Translations under genes and position numbers: made by a program
In this document: in pieces, positions 18,619 through 25,775 of the stretch
Layout of the letters: the number at the start of each line of letters is the position of its first letter
Numbering within the stretch: position 1 is the first letter of the stretch
NCBI GenBank assembly: GCA_946482345.1
Contig: CAMLRJ010000004.1
Location: 1-31,592 of the forward strand
Origin: an uncultured Cellvibrio sp.
Lineage (GTDB): Bacteria; Pseudomonadota; Gammaproteobacteria; Pseudomonadales; Cellvibrionaceae
Direction: 5' to 3'
DNA length: 31,592 nt
The notes under the pieces: generated by a model
Seen by the model: the letters and a program-made list of their open reading frames with translations, nothing else
What the model was told of the DNA's origin: nothing
The model's database searches: none

Positions 18619-19068
18619 TTAGCGGCGTGTCTTAAATTTGCCGCATATTTGGCACTGGCAGGCTCCATCACCTCGCTTTATCAGCCGCTCAGGATAGAAA
18701 AGGTGTTCGGGGTCAAGCCAGCACAAACCCTGCTCATTGTAGTCTTCCATCCAGCCTGGGAGCGTTTGGAAGCGATAGGCAGGGGGAAATGCCCATGTGC
18801 CCGCCTTGCTGCCATTGCAGATGATTTCAGAGAGCCTGGAGCCATGCAGATACCCTTGATCAAGGTCGCCAAACCCGATGTAGATATGACTGCATTGGGT
18901 TTTGGCGGGATCTCTGGGTACATTGGAGCCATCGACGTGCGAGTATTCGCTGTAGGCAGCAAATAGGGGTGACGTCCGATAACGGCGGGAGTGATGGCGA
19001 ATCCATCGGCTGAAGTTATTGCTGTGAGTGGCTATAACAGGCTCGGGTATTGCTGCGATTGTTTGCAT
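18619..19068 (-). CDS. Hypothetical protein with C-terminal CxCxxC cluster
   Basis: A 149-residue protein. The ATG at 19068 is chosen because the longer in-frame reading overlaps the preceding gene and looks non-coding; GGGGC lies upstream. The C-terminal end carries a CQCQICGKF cluster that could hold a metal with another residue, and the middle is rich in aromatic residues. No signal peptide. Unknown family. It is followed by the hairpin leader of the RNA ligase gene. Confidence 0.6.
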   Translation of the reverse strand: MQTIAAIPEPVIATHSNNFSRWIRHHSRRYRTSPLFAAYSEYSHVDGSNVPRDPAKTQCSHIYIGFGDLDQGYLHGSRLSEIICNGSKAGTWAFPPAYRFQTLPGWMEDYNEQGLCWLDPEHLFYPERLIKRGDGACQCQICGKFKTRR

Positions 19069-19087
19069 GTTTTGTTGCCCCAGTCTG

Positions 19088-19405
19088 CTAATAAATAACC
19101 TGCGGAGTAATGGACACTCCCCAAATAAGATAAGAAAAGCAGAAGTAAATAGCGGACACAGCCAATGCGATGGAATGGAGCCAGTGTTTACAAAGTTTCC
19201 CCCAGTAGAACAAGCAAAAGGCCCAGTAACCCCATAGATATACGGTTGTTGCGTAATATCCTTTATAAATCGCGTAAGCCATGTCAGCGGGGTCGTATAA
19301 GAAGAGTCCCGTTGCTGCTGCCACGATAATAAACATCGTAGCAATCATTATATAGCCCAATAATGGCTCGAATTTAATTGGCGACGTTAAAGGTCTGATC
19401 TGCAT
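19088..19405 (-). CDS. Small integral membrane protein
   Basis: A 105-residue protein with three likely transmembrane helices at about residues 18-38, 50-68 and 76-98, rich in Tyr and Trp. No family recognised. It lies in the compact minus-strand row downstream of the ATPase, with only 14 bases to the preceding stop. Its role may be to anchor a partner of the ATPase at the membrane (inference from neighbours only). Confidence 0.65.
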   Translation of the reverse strand: MQIRPLTSPIKFEPLLGYIMIATMFIIVAAATGLFLYDPADMAYAIYKGYYATTVYLWGYWAFCLFYWGKLCKHWLHSIALAVSAIYFCFSYLIWGVSITPQVIY

Positions 19406-19419
19406 TTCCGGTTGTCCCT

Positions 19420-19680
19420 TTATATTTCCGTGTGTTGTGAAGAAGCGTTTTGAAACGGGACAAATGTGAAACCTAAGCTGCGCGCTTTAGCCCCCGCAGC
19501 AGCCAAGCCATCGCAAACATTTGGACACATTTCGGCGTACTCATCATGAACCAAAACTGTACGGACACCACGAAATGACTTCCCTCTTGGTAATCTATCT
19601 CGGAATTGAATATGTTGGAGCCATTCGTGGAAAGCTGGCGACAGTTTTTTAATCCCCTGACGATTCCTTAAAATAATCAT
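19420..19680 (-). CDS. Hypothetical small basic protein
   Basis: An 86-residue protein; the ATG at 19680 is preceded by GAGG at a short five-base spacing. The N-terminal half is basic, then a beta-rich core (GVRTVLVHDEY) and helix (DGLAAAGAKARSLG). Unknown family, no membrane segment. It sits between two genes with gaps of about 15 bases, which supports membership in the same transcript. Confidence 0.6.
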   Translation of the reverse strand: MIILRNRQGIKKLSPAFHEWLQHIQFRDRLPRGKSFRGVRTVLVHDEYAEMCPNVCDGLAAAGAKARSLGFTFVPFQNASSQHTEI

Positions 19681-19695
19681 ATCGACCTCATTAGG

Positions 19696-20070
19696 TTAAG
19701 CGCGACCATCACCGCGTCTGGTATTGATTTGAGGTATCCAGGCGATAATGGTTTTGAAATGTTCCTCTCCTTTTTTGTGAAGCTCTATTGCTTCGGAAAG
19801 TTTCGGTTGAAGCAAGGCTGACTTTTCCGGCGATTTAATATATTTCACCATAAGATCTTCAGCGGTTCTGACGATATGTAGGCATTGATTCATATCTGCC
19901 ATTGCATCCCGCAGACGATCAACGATGTGCAAATCGATTTTTGACTCGCCGTAAAAAAACTTTGCAAAAAAAGCTACTTTATCGTTGATGTCGGCAATGG
20001 CTCCGTCAAATGCTTTTTCAGTTTGCAGGAGATCGTCGTCGTTTTTAATTTCGCGTGGGATTGCTTGCAT
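19696..20070 (-). CDS. Helical hypothetical protein next to the ATPase
   Basis: A 124-residue, mostly helical soluble protein. The ATG at 20070 follows the stop of the ATPase gene by two bases, with GGCGG as ribosome site; an earlier in-frame start would lie inside the ATPase gene. Long amphipathic helices (residues ~15-95) make a coiled or four-helix fold likely. Immediate coupling to the ATPase suggests a partner subunit (inference). Family unknown. Confidence 0.7.
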   Translation of the reverse strand: MQAIPREIKNDDDLLQTEKAFDGAIADINDKVAFFAKFFYGESKIDLHIVDRLRDAMADMNQCLHIVRTAEDLMVKYIKSPEKSALLQPKLSEAIELHKKGEEHFKTIIAWIPQINTRRGDGRA

Positions 20071-20072
20071 AG

Positions 20073-21575
20073 TTACGCCGCCTTTTCGTGTGGAATAAGT
20101 GTCCATGTCCATTTGGACTTGGTATCACCTTTGGTTTTTATTTGAACCAGCATTGAGCGTTGAAGCTTAATCCATTCAAGTGCTTTCAAATCAATCATCA
20201 ATTTGTTTACACTGGAACGCCAGAAACTCTCATCGATGCCGAGAATAATTTTTGTAGCAACAGATGTGATAAAATCATCACTGAAATGTGTTGGTGCTTG
20301 ACTAGCACAAATTAATGCGACGCCAAACTTGCGAGCCTCCTTGGCAATTGTATTGATCGGATTTTCAGGGTCATCGTCAGAATAAATATGTGCTTCGTCG
20401 AGAAAAATTATATCCAGTATTTCGCCGTGACTTTCTCCACGTTCAACAGCCTTCAAGAATAAATCTTCTAATTTAAATAGTACGAACAGCTTTCTTTCTT
20501 CGAGCGAGAGGGCGCGTAAATTGTATCGCCAAATTGGAGCGCTCGGGTCGAAGGGAGGTTGTGAAGGTTTGAATATGCCTATTGAGCTCAAGTTTTCAAG
20601 CCGCTCTATTACCGACTTTAGTACGTCGGTGCTTGAATACTTAATTAAGTCATCGAGCTCTCTACCTGTGGTAATTGCGTTAGCATATTCGGTAAATGCC
20701 GAGATCGTCTTTTCTTTGGCCTTTTCAAGATCACTTTCAAGTGCATCATCAGAAAAACCGCCTTGACGTTTTTTTAATGCATCAAGCAATTTCCGTTGAT
20801 AAGTTTGCGCTGTTTTGTTTGCAATTTCCAAATTGGTAATTGCTTTTGCTCCCGTTCCAAAAAAACTCATTTGTAAAATGTGGCGAGCGTAGCGGAGTGC
20901 ATCGTCTATTGACGGATGTGAGCGAGACAATATTTTCGGAGGCCAGCGCGTCACTGCGCCTTGATACTGGTCAATGGGAACGTACCAGGATTTTTGCGCA
21001 CCGTCGTAAACAGCGCCCACATTAAGAGCTTTCAATTCATCCTTCTCATGAATTGGACAGTCGATATACAAACGGCCATCGGCTCCGTCGCTGACTAGGC
21101 GCGTAGCCGATTCATCCACATACCAGGTGGAGGGATCTGAGGTGAAACCATGGCGGGCGTAAACATCTTGCAGAATGTTGCGGATGCACGCTTCTTGCTT
21201 TCCGCCCAGCGCACGCATACAGCGATTTAGTGTTGATAAAAATTGTTGGATTGCTTTTCGGGTTCCACCGAAATGCGGATCAGGATTTACGCGCAGGGGA
21301 TTCAAACCATAGGCGGTTTGTTCGGAGAACATGACTGTGCTTGCATCAGGCATATCCAGGTCGCCATGGCAGTCAAACACATGAACCCTGAGTTTTTTGC
21401 TGGGGTTGGACGCTATGCAATGCTGAATGAATTTCTTTGCATTATGTGATTTACCGGCACCAGACATGCCCATGATCAAGCAGTGACCGTTGACCGCCGT
21501 ATCGCTATCCCATACCACAGAGGTGGGCGGTGGGTTCTTTGCCGTGCTGGCATCGATTCCGAGAGGAACTTGCAT
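20073..21575 (-). CDS. HerA/VirD4/FtsK-type ATPase with DUF5710-like insertion
   Basis: A 500-residue P-loop ATPase. Walker A GMSGAGKS at 36-43, the DCHGD strand motif at 68-72, Walker B IIFLDEAH at 389-396 and ICASQAP at 422-428 (the sensor-like Gln typical of HerA/VirD4 motors). Between the two halves, residues about 168-215 (LYIDCPIHEKDELKALNVGAVYD ... WYVP) match the DUF5710 pattern seen in plasmid primases and polyvalent proteins. No transmembrane helix, so it differs from canonical VirD4 coupling proteins. The ATG at 21575 has AAAGG nine bases upstream; a GTG three codons earlier is less likely. Probably a hexameric DNA pump for the element, with the FtsK-gamma protein encoded in the same row as a possible guide. 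Confidence 0.87.
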   Translation of the reverse strand: MQVPLGIDASTAKNPPPTSVVWDSDTAVNGHCLIMGMSGAGKSHNAKKFIQHCIASNPSKKLRVHVFDCHGDLDMPDASTVMFSEQTAYGLNPLRVNPDPHFGGTRKAIQQFLSTLNRCMRALGGKQEACIRNILQDVYARHGFTSDPSTWYVDESATRLVSDGADGRLYIDCPIHEKDELKALNVGAVYDGAQKSWYVPIDQYQGAVTRWPPKILSRSHPSIDDALRYARHILQMSFFGTGAKAITNLEIANKTAQTYQRKLLDALKKRQGGFSDDALESDLEKAKEKTISAFTEYANAITTGRELDDLIKYSSTDVLKSVIERLENLSSIGIFKPSQPPFDPSAPIWRYNLRALSLEERKLFVLFKLEDLFLKAVERGESHGEILDIIFLDEAHIYSDDDPENPINTIAKEARKFGVALICASQAPTHFSDDFITSVATKIILGIDESFWRSSVNKLMIDLKALEWIKLQRSMLVQIKTKGDTKSKWTWTLIPHEKAA

Positions 21576-21610
21576 AAATAACACCTTTCGTATTCATTAA
21601 ATGGAGTAAA

Positions 21611-21683
21611 AAACTGTACTATAGGATGTACTCTATGTATAGCCTAGTCTTGATAGTGATGCTTGACTATAGGAAGACCTATA
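21611..21683. promoter_or_regulatory. CTATAG-rich tract upstream of the ATPase operon
   Basis: A short tract with repeated CTATAG-type words: CTATAG at 21619-21624, CTATGTATAG at 21633-21642, CTTGACTATAGG at 21662-21673, and the inverted pair TATAGG/CCTATA (21668-21673 and 21678-21683, four-base spacer). It covers the short gap before the ATPase gene and the last codons of the HTH-like gene. The CTTGACTATAG word is the same as in the divergent control region at 21967-22019, so one regulator may control both promoters (inference). Confidence 0.45.
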
Positions 21684-21871
21684 ACTGCATCGTCAAAGTG
21701 CTTGCCCCTATCTTTCTTTTTAGCCAATTTTCCGACATATCCTTCAGTGAAACCCCAGCGATCCGCCAGAGTGCGAAAATTCCAGCCTTTTTCGTAAATT
21801 AGGTTGCGGAAGTCGTCTGGAGATAGACTTTCTGTAGACTTTGACGCTTTCTTGTTGCCTGGTTGAACCAT
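21644..21871 (-). CDS. Small helix-turn-helix-like regulator
   Basis: A 75-residue basic protein with a helix-turn-helix-like segment (FRTLADRWGFTEGYVGKLAKKK, about residues 31-52). The ATG at 21871 is chosen because GGAG lies nine bases upstream; an earlier ATG at 21901 lacks a good site. It is encoded divergently from the ParB-like gene across a region of TTGACTATAG repeats, and the same word lies at its own 3' end before the ATPase operon. It is therefore a good candidate for the repressor of both units. Family assignment is uncertain. Confidence 0.7.
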   Translation of the reverse strand: MVQPGNKKASKSTESLSPDDFRNLIYEKGWNFRTLADRWGFTEGYVGKLAKKKDRGKHFDDAVIGLPIVKHHYQD

Positions 21872-21966
21872 AGTTTTTATCTCCGCAGGTAAGCAGATCA
21901 TGGGCAGGGTGTAATGCTGCTGACCGGCTTTTAGGCTGCGCGGGCTATTAAAGTTACTTTAAAAAA

Positions 21967-22019
21967 ACTTGACTATAGTATTGACTATAGCACAGAACCA
22001 ACCAATACTATAGTCAAGT
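21967..22019. repeat. 17-bp inverted repeat with TTGACTATAG iterations (operator, iteron or parS-like)
   Basis: Perfect inverted repeat with 17-base arms at 21967-21983 and 22003-22019 (core arm CTTGACTATAGTATTG) separated by 19 bases. TTGACTATAG occurs directly at 21969-21978 and 21981-21990, and as its complement at 22008-22017. A partial fourth copy (CCAATACTAT) follows at 22025-22034. It lies in the 179-base region between the divergent HTH-like and ParB-like genes. It may be an operator for the HTH protein, a partition site for the ParB-like protein, or an iteron set; the sequence alone cannot decide. Confidence 0.7.
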
Positions 22020-22050
22020 CAACACCAATACTATGATAGGGTATCCGAAA

Positions 22051-23049
22051 ATGGCCACTAAAAAAAGTAAACCAAACAATGAAGTTGTTTTTCCCACAGC
22101 GCCAAGCTTTAAGGCAATGGCGGCTAATCCCGACATCCCAGTTGGACGGAAAGATTTCTTCGTTATCACGGACCCGCGTGTAATCAAGGAGGAGGAGGGT
22201 TTTAATCTGCGAGATTACAGTGATCCAGAGGTCATTGAGCAGATTGAGTATTTTGCACAGGCTTACGCCCAAAAGATCTTTGTTCCACCTTTGGTGTTGA
22301 TGATTAAGGAGGATGGCTATCTATACCCTATTGAGGGTCACTTGCGGCGAAGAGGTGGCCTGCTGGCCCAGTCTCGCGGTTTTGATGTTGAACTTACGGC
22401 TGTGCCTGTGAAAGGGCAGACGGTAGCCGCACTGACCGAAATCATGATGCGTAGCGCAAGGGGGTTAAGAATTTCCCCGTTGAAACAAGCGGCTGGCTGT
22501 TTACGCCTGAAAAACGATGGTTACTCCAATGAGAGAATTGCGAAAGGAGTTTGTTTAACAGAAGCACGAGTGGAGCAGTTATTGTTGTTAGCGAATGCAG
22601 ATACCCGCATTCACGACATGATCACCAGTGGTGTGGTGACGGCGGATACCGTGATCGAAATATTGCGAGATCATAAAGATGATGCCTACGACTATTTGCA
22701 GCAACTGTATGTGATTGCAAAAGAAAGCGGTAAAGCAAAACTGACTCGTGCAGTAACCCGAGGCGTTTCTCTTCCACCCAAAGTGCTAACGACAGTTGTT
22801 GGATCTGTTAGTGGTGTTGTTGCCAGTCTTGATAAAAAAACCTTGAAGGAGCTGGCAAGCTTTGAAGATAAAGAGCCGGAAGAACTGAAAGGTAAAAAAA
22901 TCGAGGTGGATGCATTTGCATTAATGCAGCTCATGAAGGCCAGTCAAGAAGTTGAGGATGTGAATCGTAAGCGTGAAGAGAAGTTGCGTAATGCAGCAGC
23001 AAAAGAAGCGCAACAGGACATGCTCGATGCAAGCGAACAGGTTGAGTAA
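22051..23049 (+). CDS. ParB/RepB-like partition or regulatory protein
   Basis: A 332-residue ParB-family protein. The N-terminal ParB/Srx-type domain contains PPLVLMIKEDGYLYPIEGHL followed by RRRGG, the counterpart of the GHRR box that binds nucleotide in ParB (about residues 80-100). A helix-turn-helix segment follows (SNERIAKGVCLTEARVEQLL, near 160-180), then a long helical tail rich in Lys/Glu. ATG 22051 is preferred over 22033, which lacks a ribosome site; AGGG precedes the former. No ParA is seen, so it may be an orphan regulator or partner of a ParA elsewhere. It adjoins the TTGACTATAG repeats, a plausible binding site. Confidence 0.82.
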   Translation: MATKKSKPNNEVVFPTAPSFKAMAANPDIPVGRKDFFVITDPRVIKEEEGFNLRDYSDPEVIEQIEYFAQAYAQKIFVPPLVLMIKEDGYLYPIEGHLRRRGGLLAQSRGFDVELTAVPVKGQTVAALTEIMMRSARGLRISPLKQAAGCLRLKNDGYSNERIAKGVCLTEARVEQLLLLANADTRIHDMITSGVVTADTVIEILRDHKDDAYDYLQQLYVIAKESGKAKLTRAVTRGVSLPPKVLTTVVGSVSGVVASLDKKTLKELASFEDKEPEELKGKKIEVDAFALMQLMKASQEVEDVNRKREEKLRNAAAKEAQQDMLDASEQVE

Positions 23050-23338
23050 TTCTTCCGGCGATGCGTGGTGCGGTTTGTTGCGTCGAATGACGGCAACCGA
23101 ATCACACACCGCTAGATCAGCGTGGGGTTATAAAAACTACCTGATTTCTGCGCCGGATTCACAGGATTATTCCTCACTGGTAGCAATGGAAAAACAGGGG
23201 CTTGTCAGGCTGTCAGTCAAGCTTCGTGATGGTCACGATGTATTTATCGCAACACGAAAAGGTTGTCAGTTTATCGAGCTACCGAAGTCAGTCACTGAAA
23301 AAATAATTAGTAACGTATGGGTTAGTAATGAAATCTGA
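23027..23338 (+). CDS. Phage/plasmid-type small winged-helix-like protein
   Basis: A 103-residue protein whose ATG at 23027 overlaps the end of the ParB-like gene by 23 bases, with AGGA eight bases before it. The pattern ARSAWGYKNYLISAPDSQDY, LVAMEKQGLV, DVFIATRKGCQFI resembles a common small phage protein family with a predicted winged-helix fold (RNYFV..STDY, LV..GL, DVF.VT..G). DNA binding is possible but not shown. Coupled to the coiled-coil gene downstream. Confidence 0.68.
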   Translation: MQANRLSNSSGDAWCGLLRRMTATESHTARSAWGYKNYLISAPDSQDYSSLVAMEKQGLVRLSVKLRDGHDVFIATRKGCQFIELPKSVTEKIISNVWVSNEI

Positions 23339-23564
23339 TAACGATAGCAAAACAACGATTGGAAAAATTGAAAAGGTGATCGGAAGCTATCACCAAGAGC
23401 TGCGGCGGTTGACGCAAACGCGAAAGGATGCCGAATCAGTATTGGTTGGCGTAGGAAAGGTTGCCGAGCAAATGTCTGCGGATAAATTGCGCCGTGAGGC
23501 GATTGCTGAAATTGAAGCAATTCTGGATATGCCCGCACCTGGTGAGCCGAATGACCCACAATGA
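23328..23564 (+). CDS. Small coiled-coil protein
   Basis: A 78-residue, highly charged helical protein (residues ~10-65 form a probable coiled coil, ending in a Pro-rich tail). It overlaps the preceding gene by 11 bases and the following nuclease-like gene by 14, which supports it as a real link in the operon, although its ribosome site is weak. Family unknown. Confidence 0.6.
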   Translation: MKSDNDSKTTIGKIEKVIGSYHQELRRLTQTRKDAESVLVGVGKVAEQMSADKLRREAIAEIEAILDMPAPGEPNDPQ

Positions 23565-23988
23565 TTTGGTCGTTCATGCGGCGCGGTGGACTAAATCTAT
23601 TGGGTTTAGTGTTGTGTTGACGGAGTTAAAAGCTGTATCCGATACCGGTGAAATTCCTGATGTATTGGCGTTTCGTAACGGTGTCTCTTTGCTGGCTGAG
23701 TGCAAATGTAGTTATGCGGACTTTATGGTCGATGGAAAAAAAGAGTTTCGTTTTCTCCCTGGTATGGGTGTTGGTGACTGGCGGTTTTATTTCGCGCCTT
23801 CCGGGGTAATTCCAGAAAGTAAATTACCGGAAGGCTGGGGTTTAGTTGAGTTGACTGAAGCCGGGGTAGTAATGCGCGCATTGGGTGTTCCCCCTAATAC
23901 ACGCTGGATTTCACATAAACCGTTCATTGGGAACAAATCGGCTGAAGTTGACATGTTGGTCTCTGCGCTGCGCAGGACCGTTAAATGA
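23551..23988 (+). CDS. PD-(D/E)XK nuclease-like protein (MmcB-like)
   Basis: A 145-residue protein with the PD-(D/E)XK layout: E25, IPDVLAF with D37, then LLAECKCSYADF with E50 and K52 (the E-x-K pair), followed by a helix. It resembles MmcB/VRR-type small nucleases and related phage proteins. Catalytic residues appear intact. The ATG at 23551 lies within the end of the coiled-coil gene with GGTGA upstream; longer readings have no support. Likely a nuclease acting on element or host DNA, perhaps with the preceding winged-helix protein (inference). Confidence 0.78.
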   Translation: MTHNDLVVHAARWTKSIGFSVVLTELKAVSDTGEIPDVLAFRNGVSLLAECKCSYADFMVDGKKEFRFLPGMGVGDWRFYFAPSGVIPESKLPEGWGLVELTEAGVVMRALGVPPNTRWISHKPFIGNKSAEVDMLVSALRRTVK

Positions 23989-24001
23989 GGGGTTGTTAGG
24001 T

Positions 24002-24721
24002 ATGGGCACCACAGAGAGTAACGATGTAGTAATTGTTGCCTTTATCGCATTAGCGATTGTTCTGATCATGGTTGTTGCGATGACCTTGATAGCGCTCAAG
24101 CTGCGCTCGGAAAAGCGTAAGCAAAAGGCGGAGCGTCTGCTGGCGGCGGCGGGGTTTGCCGTCCTTAAAACCGCACCAGCGGCCAGCCAAGTGCTCCGGG
24201 ATCGTGATCTTGGACAACAGGTATCAGATGCTATTTGGTTGGTGATGGGCGATGCCCCCGTACTGGTGGACGAAAGGGGTAAACTGGTAGCGTTGCACCA
24301 CCCAACAACCGACATCGGACTCATTTCCGATTCCCTTATTGAACAGACATCAGACTTGGCCGCTGAGGCCAAGGATGCTCTTCAAAACCTTTGGAGCTCC
24401 GTTATGAAAAAAGTCCCTGGTGAGATTATCGATCCACGACAGGATTATCCCCGCAACGCGCATGGCGTTATTCAGTACCCCAAAGGCGATGCCCGCAGGC
24501 TCTTCGTGTTGATCGCTGCGATTGACGAACTTGAAAAACCAACCCTGACTTCATTGGCAGAATTTACCGGTTGGAACAAGGGCAGTATTGATCGCGACAT
24601 TCCCGGAATTGAAGCGCAATACGGTGTTGTAATCGAAAAAAGCGATGCGGTTTTTTCGATTAAGGACTGGGGCAAGCTGTTAAATAAAAATGCAGTGAAA
24701 AAAATATTGCGCGGCGCTTGA
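24002..24721 (+). CDS. Membrane-tethered winged-helix protein
   Basis: A 239-residue protein. One N-terminal transmembrane helix (about residues 8-33, VVIVAFIALAIVLIMVVAMT) followed by a positive stretch (RSEKRKQK) that places the rest in the cytoplasm. The C-terminal ~70 residues look like a winged helix (LTSLAEFTGWNKGSIDRDIPGIE ... VVIEKSDAVFSI). A small alpha/beta region lies between. The layout suggests a membrane-bound DNA-binding protein. The gene starts at the ATG at 24002 with GAGGGG upstream and precedes the TelA cluster. It could anchor DNA or regulate at the membrane (inference). Confidence 0.7.
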   Translation: MGTTESNDVVIVAFIALAIVLIMVVAMTLIALKLRSEKRKQKAERLLAAAGFAVLKTAPAASQVLRDRDLGQQVSDAIWLVMGDAPVLVDERGKLVALHHPTTDIGLISDSLIEQTSDLAAEAKDALQNLWSSVMKKVPGEIIDPRQDYPRNAHGVIQYPKGDARRLFVLIAAIDELEKPTLTSLAEFTGWNKGSIDRDIPGIEAQYGVVIEKSDAVFSIKDWGKLLNKNAVKKILRGA

Positions 24722-24723
24722 CG

Positions 24724-24740
24724 GGTTGCATAATGCAACC
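24724..24740. promoter_or_regulatory. 17-base perfect palindrome before the TelA cluster
   Basis: GGTTGCATAATGCAACC is a perfect palindrome with a single central base, two bases after the stop of the membrane-tethered winged-helix gene and 29 bases before the first TelA-family gene. No T run follows, so an operator is more likely than a terminator. TATATT follows directly and might serve as part of a promoter, but no matching -35 was found. Confidence 0.5.
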
Positions 24741-24769
24741 TATATTAAGCCCAGGATCAGGAGAAAGTA

Positions 24770-25522
24770 ATGAGTCAAGAAATTGCACAAATAAAATCGC
24801 ATATCGCAACGTTATTTAACGATGCGAAGTCGGTTAGCGAATTTGGGGTAAGCCAAGAGCGATCTCATGCGATCAATGCAGTCTCCGATTTGATGGAGTC
24901 ATCGCCAGTCAGTGCATTGGCAGATCATATTCGTCAAGTGGTCACGAAATTAGCTGATGCCGATCCACACAAAATTTCAGAAAAGCCTTCCTGGTTAGAC
25001 AAGTTTCTCGGGAAGACTCTTGAGGCGAAAGTTCGTTATCAAGTTGCTCGCGGTGAGCTCGACGAATTACTGAGTAAAACTGCGCAAATTGCAGAGCATG
25101 TGAAAAATACAATTTCTGCAATTGAATTGATGTTAATCGATCTTCGCGATGAGCAGCTTCGACTTGAAGCACACATTCAGGCAGGGCGCGAATTTCTGGA
25201 AGAAAACCCCACAGCGGGATTGCCGGTATCCGGTGCGCTTAACTACGACAACACGCGCGAGCGATTTGGCCGCAAATTGGCAAATTTGGAAACATTGGTC
25301 ACATCCCATGTGATGTCGATTGAACAAATGAAATTAACGAAGGCGCATGGCGTGGACATGATAGACAGGTTTCAGGAGACCTGCACGATTCTGGTTCCTG
25401 TGTGGAGACAACACACACTCGCCTTGGTTTCATCGAAGAATATGAATCCAGACATGATTGAAAGAGCCACCAAAGCACATGAAGCCCTGATAAAGAGTCT
25501 TTCGCAAGCGATGGTGGATTAA
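24770..25522 (+). CDS. TelA-family-like protein, shorter paralogue
   Basis: A 250-residue helical protein resembling a shortened TelA (toxic anion resistance) protein. It shares with the gene at 25776 the order LDELLSK, HIQAGREFLEE, LANLETLV and LVPVWRQHTLALV (compare LDQVRNS, HIAAGKHRLEE, LSDLESLI, TVPSWKNQFMLAL). It lacks the RRSRIPIIGPLIDRF element of the classical family. AGGAGA lies seven bases before the ATG at 24770. Helical, soluble; it may form a hetero-complex with the full-length TelA (inference). Confidence 0.72.
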   Translation: MSQEIAQIKSHIATLFNDAKSVSEFGVSQERSHAINAVSDLMESSPVSALADHIRQVVTKLADADPHKISEKPSWLDKFLGKTLEAKVRYQVARGELDELLSKTAQIAEHVKNTISAIELMLIDLRDEQLRLEAHIQAGREFLEENPTAGLPVSGALNYDNTRERFGRKLANLETLVTSHVMSIEQMKLTKAHGVDMIDRFQETCTILVPVWRQHTLALVSSKNMNPDMIERATKAHEALIKSLSQAMVD

Positions 25523-25548
25523 TAGTAGTTCACTTTTAGGAGCGTGAC

Positions 25549-25737
25549 ATGAAAGTTGCAAATAATGCAGTAGCAGTGGAAGTCAAAACAGTTATTGGTG
25601 CCGTGGTTATTGGCAGTGTGCTTTTCATGTTGCGTCATCCCGAAGGTGCTTTTCTTGGTTTGATTGGTTGTGCAGTTGCGGTGGCGGTGTATTGCGTGAA
25701 AGCGAAATCGCCGAAACGTGAAAAATTCGTTGCGTAA
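25549..25737 (+). CDS. Small two-helix membrane protein
   Basis: A 62-residue protein with two hydrophobic helices (about 12-30 and 34-50) and a basic C-terminal tail. AGGAG lies seven bases before the ATG at 25549. It sits between the two TelA-family genes, so it may be the membrane anchor of the TelA complex (inference). Family unknown. Confidence 0.65.
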   Translation: MKVANNAVAVEVKTVIGAVVIGSVLFMLRHPEGAFLGLIGCAVAVAVYCVKAKSPKREKFVA

Positions 25738-25775
25738 TTGCGCAACACCATTATTAATTGGTTAGGAATACTATT

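Noticed and set aside
19069..19344. N-terminal extension of the 18619 gene
   Set aside because: This stretch overlaps the three-helix membrane gene and reads as low-quality protein; the ATG at 19068 with an upstream GGGG gives a sensible protein.
21602..22034. CRISPR-like array
   Set aside because: The TTGACTATAG words are short and irregularly spaced, with inverted copies and no spacers of even length, so this is an operator or iteron type region.
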